Assembly: GCA_900552145.1 (NCBI GenBank)
Contig: URYW01000031.1
Span: forward strand, 1-19,257
DNA length: 19,257 bases
Direction: 5' to 3'
Origin: an uncultured Collinsella sp.
GTDB taxonomy: Bacteria > Actinomycetota > Coriobacteriia > Coriobacteriales > Coriobacteriaceae
In this document: positions 1 through 7,464 of the stretch, in pieces
How positions within the stretch are numbered: the first letter of the stretch is position 1
How the letters are laid out: each line of letters begins with the position of its first letter
Program-made: the position numbers and the translations under genes
Notes under the pieces: model-generated
Seen by the model: the letters and a program-made list of their open reading frames with translations, nothing else
Told to the model about the DNA's origin: nothing
Database searches by the model: none

Positions 1-1
1 C

Positions 2-27
2 GGAAAGCACATTAAGTGCTTTCCTTT
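2..27 (+). terminator. Hairpin, possible terminator of a gene to the left
   Basis: A perfect 9-bp inverted repeat, GGAAAGCAC (2-10) and GTGCTTTCC (16-24), has a 5-nt loop and is followed on the + strand by only TTT. It resembles an intrinsic terminator for a + strand gene ending left of the window, but the T-run is short and that gene is not visible, so the role is inferred. Confidence 0.45.
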
Positions 28-108
28 GCGTGCGGAACTCGCGACAAACTTAACCCCCGCCCTCAGCCCCGGAGACCCTCCCTGCCGTCACTTTGTTCAA
101 CCAGTTTT

Positions 109-139
109 GCGGGCGTGCGCCGCTGCGCGGCTAGCCCGC
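109..139. repeat. GC-rich nested inverted repeat in the left intergenic region
   Basis: GCGGGC (109-114) pairs with GCCCGC (134-139), and inside it GCCGC (119-123) pairs with GCGGC (127-131) around TGC. There is no T-run on either side, so this is not an intrinsic terminator. It sits in the gene-free stretch 25-196 between two terminator hairpins. A repeat element or the remnant of a gene are both possible; nothing else in the stretch is recognisable. Confidence 0.4.
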
Positions 140-196
140 GTGCTCCTCGGCGGGGTTGGTCTGATGGATCTTGTTGAATTTCGGCCTTTGGCTTAA

Positions 197-235
197 AGAA
201 AAACGGGGGATGCATTGTGCATCCCCCGTTTTTGT
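197..235 (-). terminator. Intrinsic terminator after the metallophosphoesterase (probably bidirectional)
   Basis: A 13-bp perfect stem (202-214 with 218-230, loop TTG) has five to six G:C pairs at its core. Read on the minus strand, it is followed by CGTTTTTCTTT. It begins about 10 nt beyond the metallophosphoesterase stop codon at 241. T-rich sequence also follows on the + strand, so it can probably act in both directions. Confidence 0.9.
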
Positions 236-240
236 TGCGG

Positions 241-708
241 TTAGTCTAGGTCAATAAACTTGGCGCTTAGGATCTTGCCGTCTTTTACTAGCATCCTGGC
301 CATGGTGGGGCCTCGGGTGCCTCTGGGGTAGCTGGCGCTGCCCGGGTTGAGGACTAAGCAGCGGCCCACTTGGGCTTCTTTGGTTACGTGGGTGTGGCCG
401 TTGATGGCTACGTCTACGGATCCCACCGGAAGATCTTCGCGGTAGTGGGCTACGGCGAATTTGAGGCCTTCGTAGGTAAAGAGCGCAAGACGGTCTACAT
501 CGGGACCGTAGTCGCGGTAGTAATCGTTGTTGCCCAGTACGGCCCGCACGGGGGCGATGGTGCATAGGTGCTCGTAGTCCATCTCTGACGTGAGGTCGCC
601 AGCGTGGATAATCAGGTCTGCGCCCTCAAGCTCATCCAAGAGCGCAGGCGAAAGATAGCCGTGGGTGTCCGAGATGATGTCGATGCGCTTGGCGCTTGCA
701 CTGTTCAT
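241..708 (-). CDS. YfcE/MJ0936-family metallophosphoesterase
   Basis: This gene encodes a small cytoplasmic calcineurin-like phosphoesterase of 155 aa. Binuclear metal motifs are visible in order: SDTHG (D14, H16), HAGD (H35, D38), GNND (N60, N61), a histidine at H88 in an AHY context, and NGHTH (H105, H107). Family members such as E. coli YfcE hydrolyse phosphodiesters with Mn2+, but the natural substrate is usually unknown, and so it is here. The length is typical for the family (about 150-180 aa). An ORF extension to 762 is open, but ATG 708 is preferred because GGAAGG lies about 7 nt upstream and homology begins just after it. The gene stands between two terminators (750-798 upstream, 197-235 downstream), so it is probably monocistronic with a promoter in the short stretch 709-750. 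Confidence 0.88.
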   Translation of the reverse strand: MNSASAKRIDIISDTHGYLSPALLDELEGADLIIHAGDLTSEMDYEHLCTIAPVRAVLGNNDYYRDYGPDVDRLALFTYEGLKFAVAHYREDLPVGSVDVAINGHTHVTKEAQVGRCLVLNPGSASYPRGTRGPTMARMLVKDGKILSAKFIDLD

Positions 709-749
709 GGGATCCCTTCCGCAAAAAAAACGATTCGGCAGATACATAC

Positions 750-798
750 AAAAAAGCCCCACGGCTCCGCAGACGATGGGTCTACAGGGCTGCGGGGC
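750..798 (-). terminator. Intrinsic terminator of the glycosyltransferase/LytS/LytTR operon
   Basis: On the minus strand GCCCCGCAGC (798-789) pairs with GCCGTGGGGC (765-756). There is one mismatch and one G-U pair. The stem is followed directly by TTTTTT (755-750). It starts 8 nt past the stop codon of the LytTR regulator at 806, ending that transcript before the metallophosphoesterase. Confidence 0.85.
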
Positions 799-805
799 CA
801 GTGTG

Positions 806-1522
806 CTAGAGACTCAGAGCCTTCTTGAGCGGCACGACGCGGCGGCGCGAAACCGGCACGCGTTCGTCGACGCCCGTAATGCCCAGCTGGATGGCGCCCG
901 AGGGCACCGTCTCGACGTCCGTAACGCACGCCAAGTTGACGATATAGCGGCGGTGAACACGGAAGAAGCCAAAGTCGCAGAGCTTGGCCTCAAACTGCGC
1001 CAGCGAGGTCGTCGACAAAAAGCGATCATCGACGGTATAGATGCAGGAGTAATCGTCCTTGGCCATGATAAAGCGAATGTCGTCCACGGGAATGAGCACC
1101 TTACGGCCGCCCTTTTCCACCGGGATACGCTCGATGGTCACCTTGCTGTCCGTAACCGGCTTGGCGCGTTGCATGACCTTCTCGATCGCGCGATCCAAGC
1201 GAGCTTCCTCGACCGGCTTCATCAGATAATCGACAGCATCCACGTCGAATGCCTCGACCGCATGGTCGCTATACGCAGTCACAAACACGATCGCCGGCGG
1301 ATTTTTGAGCTTATGCAGCGCCTCGGCAAGTTGCAGGCCCGAGGCACCGGGCATCGAGATATCGAGAAACACGACATCCACGCGACTTTCCATAAGCATC
1401 TCGATGGCGGAGCGGACGCTCGACGCCTCCGTGATCGTGCCGATCTTGCCCGTTTGCTCGAGCAGGAAGCGAAGCTCCGAGCGAGCCGGCGCCTCATCAT
1501 CCACAATCATCGCACGCAGCAT
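806..1522 (-). CDS. LytTR-family response regulator (system 1)
   Basis: A two-component response regulator of 238 aa with an N-terminal receiver domain (about residues 3-120) and a C-terminal LytTR DNA-binding domain (about 130-235). In the receiver the acidic pair is D8/D9, the phosphoacceptor is D54 in FLDISMPG, the switch Thr is in FVTAY, and the conserved Lys is K102 in MKP. The LytTR part carries the usual FFRVHRRYIVNL and VPVSRRR segments. It should be phosphorylated by the kinase encoded 72 nt upstream (1595-2938) and then bind direct-repeat DNA sites. An ORF start at TTG 1543 is open, but ATG 1522 begins right before the receiver fold and has GAAAGG about 10 nt upstream. It is a paralogue of the regulator at 6692-7426. 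Target genes are not evident; autoregulation or control of the linked glycosyltransferase is inference. Confidence 0.93.
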   Translation of the reverse strand: MLRAMIVDDEAPARSELRFLLEQTGKIGTITEASSVRSAIEMLMESRVDVVFLDISMPGASGLQLAEALHKLKNPPAIVFVTAYSDHAVEAFDVDAVDYLMKPVEEARLDRAIEKVMQRAKPVTDSKVTIERIPVEKGGRKVLIPVDDIRFIMAKDDYSCIYTVDDRFLSTTSLAQFEAKLCDFGFFRVHRRYIVNLACVTDVETVPSGAIQLGITGVDERVPVSRRRVVPLKKALSL

Positions 1523-1594
1523 AGGGATAAAACCTTTCGTCAACCAACTACGCCGGGCATCCGTCGCATGACGTTGAGCCCGTAGCCTTTTATT

Positions 1595-2938
1595 TTACTC
1601 TTGAATGTCGAAGATGCTCTCTGACAAATCAAGATGAAGGAGCACTTTGGTGCCCTTGCCCGGCGCCGATTCGACACGCGTATAGGAGTGCGGCCCATAA
1701 AAGCGATGGATGCGCTCCGAAATATTGTGCATGGCCACACCGGCGCCGCCACCCTGGGGAGAGCTGGCGTCGGGACGGGCAGAACGCTCGTCAAACAGTC
1801 TGGCGGCGGTACCCTCATCCATGCCCACGCCATTATCGGCCACGGCAATCAAGATTGCATCCTCGCCGTCTTGGTGAACGGTCACGTCGATCCTCAGGGC
1901 GTCGTCATCGCCCATACCATGACGTACGGCGTTCTCGACAATCGGCTGGATCACGAACGCCGGCACCAGCGTATCTTCCACGTCCTCGGACACATCGAAC
2001 GTCGCAAGCACGCGGTCCTCGCCAAAGCGGGCCTTCTCAAAGGTAAGGTAGCGCTTGGTCTGGGCAACCTCACGCGAGACCGGAATAAGCGATCCCGAGT
2101 TGTCGAGCGTGGCGCGATAGAACGATGAGAACTCACGAAGCAGTTCGCGGGCCCGCAGCGGATCGGTGCGCGTAAACGATGCAATGGTGTTCAGCGTGTT
2201 GAACAGGAAGTGCGGGTTAATCTGCGCCTGCAGCGCACGCACCTCGGCGCGCGCTGTGAGTTCCTTTTGCACCTCGAGCTCGTGGATGGCGAGCTGCGTG
2301 GACAAGATCTCGGCAAAGCCCGAGGCAAGCGCGTACTGGGTACGGTCGACGGCGCGCGGGGTCTTGTAGTAGAACTTGAGCGTGCCGACGGTACGATCGC
2401 CCACCTTGATGGGGGCGATAATGCCGGCGGGGACTTGGTTGTGTGAGCCGTCCGAGCCCACGACATCCACCATACGGTTGAACGACTGCACGATGCCATG
2501 TTCGATAACGTAGCGCGTGGCAAGCGTGTGGATGGGAGAATCTGGCAGTAGTTTTTTCTCAAGCTCGCCCGCGCAGGCCAGCACGTTGCCCTCGTCGGTG
2601 ATGGCCACCGTCATGGCACGCGTCTCGGGCAAAATGCGCTGGCACACCAAACGCGCCGACTCCTGCGTCAGACCGCCCTTAATGTCCTCGAGCATGGCCG
2701 AGGCCACCGAGAGCGTCTCCTCGGTGTACTGGGAGCGCACCGAATCGGGATTGAGCGTCAAAAAGATAAAGATGCACAGAAAGATGCACAGCAGCGCGCA
2801 GGCAATCACCGTGGCGATCGGCTCGATACCGGTCACCAAGGCAAAAATAAAGTACACCAGCACGCAAATGGCGCAGGCAACGGCAATGATGCGAAAGATT
2901 GATATTGAACTATCGCGCTGGGCGCGGCGGTCGATCAT
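1595..2938 (-). CDS. LytS/YehU-type sensor histidine kinase (system 1)
   Basis: A membrane sensor kinase of 447 aa. Two hydrophobic segments near residues 14-36 and 39-62 form an N-terminal hairpin. A GAF-like sensory region follows (about 75-220), then a His_kinase dimerisation/phosphotransfer segment with H243 in QINPHFLFNTLN. The C-terminal HATPase has the N box QPIVENAVRHG (N336), G1 DNGVGM (368-373) and G2 GGAGVAMHN. Little of the chain is exposed outside the membrane, so the signal is probably cytoplasmic or in the membrane. The start ATG (2938) overlaps the stop of the glycosyltransferase by 4 nt (ATGA) and has GGAGGGGG just upstream, indicating translational coupling. Its partner regulator follows 72 nt downstream. 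The architecture matches the kinase at 7465-8850 throughout, so the two are paralogues. The ligand is unknown. Confidence 0.93.
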   Translation of the reverse strand: MIDRRAQRDSSISIFRIIAVACAICVLVYFIFALVTGIEPIATVIACALLCIFLCIFIFLTLNPDSVRSQYTEETLSVASAMLEDIKGGLTQESARLVCQRILPETRAMTVAITDEGNVLACAGELEKKLLPDSPIHTLATRYVIEHGIVQSFNRMVDVVGSDGSHNQVPAGIIAPIKVGDRTVGTLKFYYKTPRAVDRTQYALASGFAEILSTQLAIHELEVQKELTARAEVRALQAQINPHFLFNTLNTIASFTRTDPLRARELLREFSSFYRATLDNSGSLIPVSREVAQTKRYLTFEKARFGEDRVLATFDVSEDVEDTLVPAFVIQPIVENAVRHGMGDDDALRIDVTVHQDGEDAILIAVADNGVGMDEGTAARLFDERSARPDASSPQGGGAGVAMHNISERIHRFYGPHSYTRVESAPGKGTKVLLHLDLSESIFDIQE

Positions 2939-4122
2939 TCGGCCCCCTCCAGGATACTGATCAGTTGTGCGTCACGCCAAAGCCCGTCCATGATCTTGGG
3001 CCAAAAGCTCTGGAAACGCAGGTAGCTTGCAGCGTTTTGGCGCGCATAGGCCTTTGCCTCGCCGATACCATGGCGCCAGATGCGCAGGTAGCCCTCATGC
3101 TCGCGGGTAAACACGCTGCGGACCATAGCGGTCTTGCGCACGCGGTCGTCGAGCTCGCGCGAAATCCACGGGCCCGGGTAGGGCATGAGTGATGCCGCCG
3201 TAACGGGAATGAGCTCCTTTTGATGCGCGGCGAATGTCAACTTGGCCCGTTCGTAGTACCAACGGTATACATCCTGCATAAAGCGCGGTGAGCGCTTTTC
3301 GGACTCCGGAGGCAGATGGCGCACGGTCCACTCGTTATCGAACCACACGTCGTAGCCAAACATGCGCATGTTAAAGAGGTAATCCAAGTCCTCGCCGCGG
3401 GTGATAAACGGGTCAAAGGCCACACGCGTAAAGGCGCGGGCGTGCAGGGCCATCAGGCCGCCGCACACGTAGTTAGAGCGCGAGATGCGGGTGCCCGAGA
3501 GCGCCTTTTTCATCCAACGGTTGAACTCGATGCGCTTGGTCCACCAACGATGGCAGATGCCCGCCTTGTCCGTGGGAGCCAGCGGCGAGCCGTCGCGATC
3601 GTAGAAATAGCCGCTCTTGACCAAGATCGGCAAGCCCTGACGCGTCTGCTGCCCCAACGCATAGGTCGCGCGCTTCATAAAGTCGGCGTCGATGACAGTC
3701 TCATCGTCATCCAAAAAGATAACCGCGTCATGGCCCAGCACAGCGGCACAGGCTAGCCCCATGTTGCGGATGGCACCGTAGCCTCGCAGGCTCACGCACT
3801 CGCCCGAACCCTTGGGCGCGATCTGAGCAACCCGGTCTGCGATGCGCGAGGCCTGGGTGTTGGTGACAACGGTGACCTTGAGCGTGGGATGCGCGGCGAC
3901 AATCTCGCGCACGCGCAGCGACACATCGGCTGTGGCAGAAACGGGACAGACCACCAAAAGGATGATGCGCGGGATGTCACGTACCTGTTCAAGCGAGGCC
4001 AGGCAGCGGTCGAGTTCGGGATTGTCGGCGTTGAGTCGCGTCGAATGGTCATAGGTGCCAGGGGCGTTTGCGCAAGCGTCATCGCCCGCCCAATACGTTG
4101 GAATCACGACTGTGGCGTTCAT
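2935..4122 (-). CDS. Family 2-type (GT-A) glycosyltransferase
   Basis: A predicted cytoplasmic glycosyltransferase of 395 aa. The N terminus TVVIPTYWAGDD is the nucleotide-sugar-binding beta strand of GT2 enzymes. A GAIRNMGL segment follows near residue 115, and the acidic metal/nucleotide motif is LDDDE (D138-E141). The C-terminal half is rich in Trp, Tyr, Arg and His and has no clear membrane span. GT2-type enzymes transfer sugars from UDP- or GDP-sugars to surface glycans, lipids or proteins; donor and acceptor cannot be told here. ATG 4122 has GGAGGG 6 nt upstream. The gene overlaps the downstream LytS kinase by 4 nt, so kinase and regulator are made from its transcript. That may link the sensing system to a cell-surface sugar modification, which is inference. 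Confidence 0.85.
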   Translation of the reverse strand: MNATVVIPTYWAGDDACANAPGTYDHSTRLNADNPELDRCLASLEQVRDIPRIILLVVCPVSATADVSLRVREIVAAHPTLKVTVVTNTQASRIADRVAQIAPKGSGECVSLRGYGAIRNMGLACAAVLGHDAVIFLDDDETVIDADFMKRATYALGQQTRQGLPILVKSGYFYDRDGSPLAPTDKAGICHRWWTKRIEFNRWMKKALSGTRISRSNYVCGGLMALHARAFTRVAFDPFITRGEDLDYLFNMRMFGYDVWFDNEWTVRHLPPESEKRSPRFMQDVYRWYYERAKLTFAAHQKELIPVTAASLMPYPGPWISRELDDRVRKTAMVRSVFTREHEGYLRIWRHGIGEAKAYARQNAASYLRFQSFWPKIMDGLWRDAQLISILEGAE

Positions 4123-4140
4123 GCCTTACCCTCCCTGCAA

Positions 4141-4179
4141 CACAAAAACGGGACGCCGCCAAACACAGGCGACGCCCCG
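4141..4179 (-). terminator. Hairpin plus U-tract between the UMF1 transporter and glycosyltransferase genes
   Basis: On the minus strand 4179-4168 pairs with 4160-4149: a 12-bp stem with two mismatches and a 7-nt loop. It is followed by TTTTT (4148-4144). It lies 115 nt past the transporter stop and its U-tract ends 21 nt before the glycosyltransferase start codon. It is most simply the transporter's terminator. Because it sits so close to the next ribosome binding site, with a TATGAT -10-like hexamer upstream (4196-4201, reverse strand), it could instead lie in the glycosyltransferase leader and act as an attenuator. Confidence 0.65.
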
Positions 4180-4293
4180 CGACCTAGCTGATTCCATCAT
4201 ACCCACTTGGGCAAATCATTGCTCGCAAGTCGCAATGTTTATTGCGGATAACCCCAAAAGAGTACCGTGGACAGGCACAATAGCCGCTCGCTC

Positions 4294-5553
4294 CTATGCG
4301 GCATGCTCTGCCGCCCGAGTCATGCGGGACAGGCGGACCAGCAGCATAAAGCCAACAATCAGCAGCACGCCAATGGAAAGGACGCCCAGCGACGGGTTGC
4401 CGGTCAGCGAGGTGACGACCGACACCAGGAAGGTGCCCATAACGCTTGCATAACGACCAAAGATGTCAAAGAAGCCGTAGTACTCGTTGGACTTTTCCTT
4501 GGGGATAATGCGACCAAAGTAGCTACGGCTGAGCGCCTGCACGCCGCCCTGGAACAGGCCGACCATAATGGCAAGCACCCAGAATTCAAAGGCGGTCTTT
4601 AGGAAGAACGCGGCGAACAGCACAATGCCCATGTAGGCGGCGACCGCCACCAGGATCATGTTGAGCGTGCCCACGCGTCCGGCGAGCTTGCCGTAGATGA
4701 TGGCGGACGGAAAGGCCACGAACTGCGTAACGAGCAGCGCCAGCACCAGCTGCGTCGAATCGATGCCCAAGGCCGATCCGTAACTGGTGGCCATGGAAAT
4801 GACCGTGTGCACACCGTCGATATAGAAGAAGAACGCGATCATGTAGACCAGCACGGTCTTGTTGTGGGCGATCTCGCGCATGGTGTGTCCGACCTCGGAG
4901 AACACACCGCCCACGATGTGGCCGATAGTGTCCTCGGGACCGCGCTCGCGACCGTACTTTTGCTTATAGGTGCGAATGAGCGGCAGGGTAAAGATGAGCC
5001 ACCAGGCACCAGTGATGATAAACGACAGACGCGTTGCCAGCATGGTGGGGACGCCAAGAGCGGGGCCACCCATGATGAGCGCCAGGCAGATGACGAACGG
5101 CACGGTGGAACCGATATAGCCCCAGGCATAGCCCGAGCTGGACACGGCGTCCATGCGCTCGTCGGTCGTAATGTCGGGCAGCATGGCGTCGTAGAACGTC
5201 ATAGAAGAGTTAAGGCCGATGGTGCACAGCACGTACACGGTCAAAAATGCCATGGCGGACATTGGGATAGCCTGCGCCAGGCAAAGCACCAGGCCCGTGA
5301 GGAAGAAGCCCAAGAAGAACTTGATCTTGTTGCCTGCGTAGTCAGCAAGCGCGCCCAGAATGGGCATGAGCATGGCAATGACCAGCGAGGCGATCGTCTG
5401 CGCATTGCCCCAGGCGACCACCAGGTCGGCCGAGGAAGCGCCGGTATTGATGGCGTTAAAGTAAATGGGCACCACCGAGGTATTGAGCAGCACAAGGGCC
5501 GAATTGCCCACATCATACATAACCCAGTTACGCTCGAGCTTGGTGTATTTCAT
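4294..5553 (-). CDS. UMF1 family (Atg22-like) MFS transporter
   Basis: A polytopic membrane protein of 419 aa with about 12 hydrophobic segments. The N terminus contains WVMYDVGNSA followed by VVPIYF, the signature of the UMF1 branch of the major facilitator superfamily (pfam ATG22-like). Yeast Atg22 exports amino acids from the vacuole, but bacterial members have no assigned substrate, so none is given. The length is normal for the family. The start ATG 5553 has AAGGG about 9 nt upstream. The gene lies 101 nt downstream of the phospholipase C-like gene on the same strand, with no convincing terminator between, so cotranscription is possible. The hairpin at 4141-4179 probably ends the transcript. 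Confidence 0.88.
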   Translation of the reverse strand: MKYTKLERNWVMYDVGNSALVLLNTSVVPIYFNAINTGASSADLVVAWGNAQTIASLVIAMLMPILGALADYAGNKIKFFLGFFLTGLVLCLAQAIPMSAMAFLTVYVLCTIGLNSSMTFYDAMLPDITTDERMDAVSSSGYAWGYIGSTVPFVICLALIMGGPALGVPTMLATRLSFIITGAWWLIFTLPLIRTYKQKYGRERGPEDTIGHIVGGVFSEVGHTMREIAHNKTVLVYMIAFFFYIDGVHTVISMATSYGSALGIDSTQLVLALLVTQFVAFPSAIIYGKLAGRVGTLNMILVAVAAYMGIVLFAAFFLKTAFEFWVLAIMVGLFQGGVQALSRSYFGRIIPKEKSNEYYGFFDIFGRYASVMGTFLVSVVTSLTGNPSLGVLSIGVLLIVGFMLLVRLSRMTRAAEHAA

Positions 5554-5654
5554 GGACAGGGACCCTTCGTATTCGCCCGATATGCAGTTAGTTCATCGTA
5601 CCCCAATTGTCCAGAAGCACCGGTAAGGATTCGGCAAAGGGGCACGCACGGGCC

Positions 5655-6599
5655 CTATTCCTCGCGGTCGAACTCCTCATCGGCTTCGAGCACGCGACCG
5701 CTGTAGTTGACGTGACTGGTCACGGCATCCATGTCACCGGTCTCGATAAAACGTGCGACCGTGCACTCGTAATCGACCAGCGCGCGATCAAAGACCTCGG
5801 GGAAACTCTCGTTCGAGACCTCGTCGGTAAAGGGATTCTTCCATGTCAGATGGCCCAGGTTACCGGTGCGCTCGGGCAGCTCCGTCGTCACGCGATGGGC
5901 AAGGCCGTCGAGCAGCGAGTAGTCGTGCACCAAGCCCTCAACCAGCGAGATCGCGCGCGTCTTTGCGGAGCCGGCCGGCTCAATCGCGCGGTAAAGTCGC
6001 TGCATATTGGCAACGGCAGCACCGTACTCCCCCGCCGGAATGTCAATGCCGTACACGCGTCCGGCAACATAGCTCATCAGCACGCCGGCCACGCGATTGA
6101 TGCGATCGGTGGTGACGATCTCGCCCGCCGGCGGGTAATCGTCGACCGTAGCGCCATCGCGTTTAAGCTGCAGCATCAGTACATCCAGGTCGCTCTCGAT
6201 CACGGCATGGACCTGACTGCTCGAATCCTCAAGCTCTGAATCGGACTCCACGATGCCAAACTGCTGCTCATAGACAAAGGGATGGGCGTTGCGGTCGAGC
6301 ACGTAATGAGACAGTAGGCCCAGCGCAAAGGCGCGACCCAAGCTGGCGTCGCGCGGCAGCAGATGTGACACGCCGTCGCGCAGGCACGCAAACTGACGAG
6401 ACATGCGCGACCGATGCATGACCTGTGCCAGCAGCGTGCAGTCGGAAACACGCGGTGTCAGAATGTGAAAGAAGAACGGGTCGGGGCCTTGGTTGCCCAA
6501 GATAAAGGCAATGCGCTCTTCATCGGACGCGATGACGCCCTGCGGAAGACGGTCGATGCTTTCCTCGCCAAACAGATGATGGGTGATAAGCGCGGGCAT
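5655..6599 (-). CDS. Zinc-dependent phospholipase C family protein
   Basis: A protein of 314 aa whose N-terminal half matches the zinc-dependent phospholipase C/nuclease-type fold. Candidate metal ligands are H7 and H8 in THH, D40 in GNQGPDPFF, H98, D102 and H106 in LSHYVLDRNAH, and H131 and E135 in HAVIE. The second half (about 150-314) is not recognised and ends in an acidic tail. There is no signal peptide or membrane segment, unlike secreted clostridial alpha-toxin-type enzymes. It therefore probably acts in the cytoplasm, and its substrate is unknown. The open frame extends to 6629, but ATG 6599 begins the conserved MPALITHH segment and has AAAGGA 6 nt upstream. It follows the system 2 LytTR regulator (stop at 6692) on the same strand. 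Confidence 0.82.
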   Translation of the reverse strand: MPALITHHLFGEESIDRLPQGVIASDEERIAFILGNQGPDPFFFHILTPRVSDCTLLAQVMHRSRMSRQFACLRDGVSHLLPRDASLGRAFALGLLSHYVLDRNAHPFVYEQQFGIVESDSELEDSSSQVHAVIESDLDVLMLQLKRDGATVDDYPPAGEIVTTDRINRVAGVLMSYVAGRVYGIDIPAGEYGAAVANMQRLYRAIEPAGSAKTRAISLVEGLVHDYSLLDGLAHRVTTELPERTGNLGHLTWKNPFTDEVSNESFPEVFDRALVDYECTVARFIETGDMDAVTSHVNYSGRVLEADEEFDREE

Positions 6600-6631
6600 A
6601 ATGATCCTTTCGATTTCATTCGATGCCACCC

Positions 6632-6658
6632 ATTATGCCCACCGCGCGCCCATGCCAA
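6632..6658 (-). promoter_or_regulatory. Possible promoter of the phospholipase C-like gene
   Basis: On the minus strand TTGGCA (6658-6653) and CATAAT (6637-6632) each differ from the sigma-70 consensus by one base. They lie upstream of the start at 6599, but the 15-nt spacer is shorter than ideal. This is a guess from hexamer match only. Confidence 0.25.
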
Positions 6659-6691
6659 ACCTGCGATGGTAAACGACGGCACGCAAGCCTC

Positions 6692-7426
6692 TTACGCAAG
6701 CCCCAGGTGCGACTTGACCTCGGCGGCACGACGACGGGACACCGGCACCGTCGAGTTCACGTGGTCGAGCCTGAGCTCCATAAGACCCGTGGAACCGATC
6801 TCAACATTGTGCACGTCTTCCAAATTGACTAGGTAGCTGCGATGAACGCGAATAAAGCCCTCGGAGTCCAAGCGACGCTCGAGCGAAGAGATCGACTCAT
6901 TGATCAGGTACGTTCCCTCGGCGCAGATGGCGTTGCAAAAATCGGCGCGCGCCTCAAAGTAGCAGACGTCTGCGGCGGGAATGAACACCTTTTTGCCCCC
7001 GCGGTCCACCGTCAGACGCAAAGGCTGGCGCGGAGCATGGATAACACGACGGGCACCCAAGGCTGCCTCGATCTTGTCGAGTGCCTTTGACAGGCGTGCG
7101 TCCTCGACCGGCTTGACGACATAATCGACAGCATCGAGGTTATAGGCATCAGCCGCATACTCGGCAAACGCCGTCACAAACACAACCGCCGGCGGCGTCT
7201 TTAGGTTCTGCAGCGTCTCGGCAAGCTCAATTCCCGAGCGACCAGGCATGGTAATGTCTAAAAACAGCACGTCGGGCTTGTTCGACAGAATCGACTCCAC
7301 GGCTTCGGTGACATTGCCCGCCTCGGCAATCTGGCCCACACGCGTATCCTTTTCCAACAGATAGCGTAGCTCAGCCCTAATGGGAGGTTCGTCATCAACC
7401 ACCAAGATGTTCCAGCCTTCGGACAT
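6692..7426 (-). CDS. LytTR-family response regulator (system 2)
   Basis: A response regulator of 244 aa. The receiver domain (about residues 5-122) has D11/D12, phosphoacceptor D57 in FLDITMPG, FVTAF and K105 in VKP. The C-terminal LytTR domain (about 138-240) has FIRVHRSYLVNL and VPVSRRR. The start ATG 7426 has GAGGGG about 9 nt upstream. It lies 38 nt downstream of its cognate kinase gene (7465-8850), so the two form an operon. The close match in length, motif order and wording to the regulator at 806-1522 indicates a duplicated system. Its DNA targets are not known. No strong terminator follows before the phospholipase C-like gene, so read-through into that gene is possible. Confidence 0.93.
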   Translation of the reverse strand: MSEGWNILVVDDEPPIRAELRYLLEKDTRVGQIAEAGNVTEAVESILSNKPDVLFLDITMPGRSGIELAETLQNLKTPPAVVFVTAFAEYAADAYNLDAVDYVVKPVEDARLSKALDKIEAALGARRVIHAPRQPLRLTVDRGGKKVFIPAADVCYFEARADFCNAICAEGTYLINESISSLERRLDSEGFIRVHRSYLVNLEDVHNVEIGSTGLMELRLDHVNSTVPVSRRRAAEVKSHLGLA

Positions 7427-7464
7427 ATGTGCTTCCCCTCTTTTTCTCTCAATCCAACCGCGTG

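Noticed and set aside
665..1585. 306-codon + strand frame opposite the system 1 LytTR regulator
   Set aside because: The minus strand encodes a complete receiver and LytTR domain. The + frame is a His/Arg/Asp-rich shadow.
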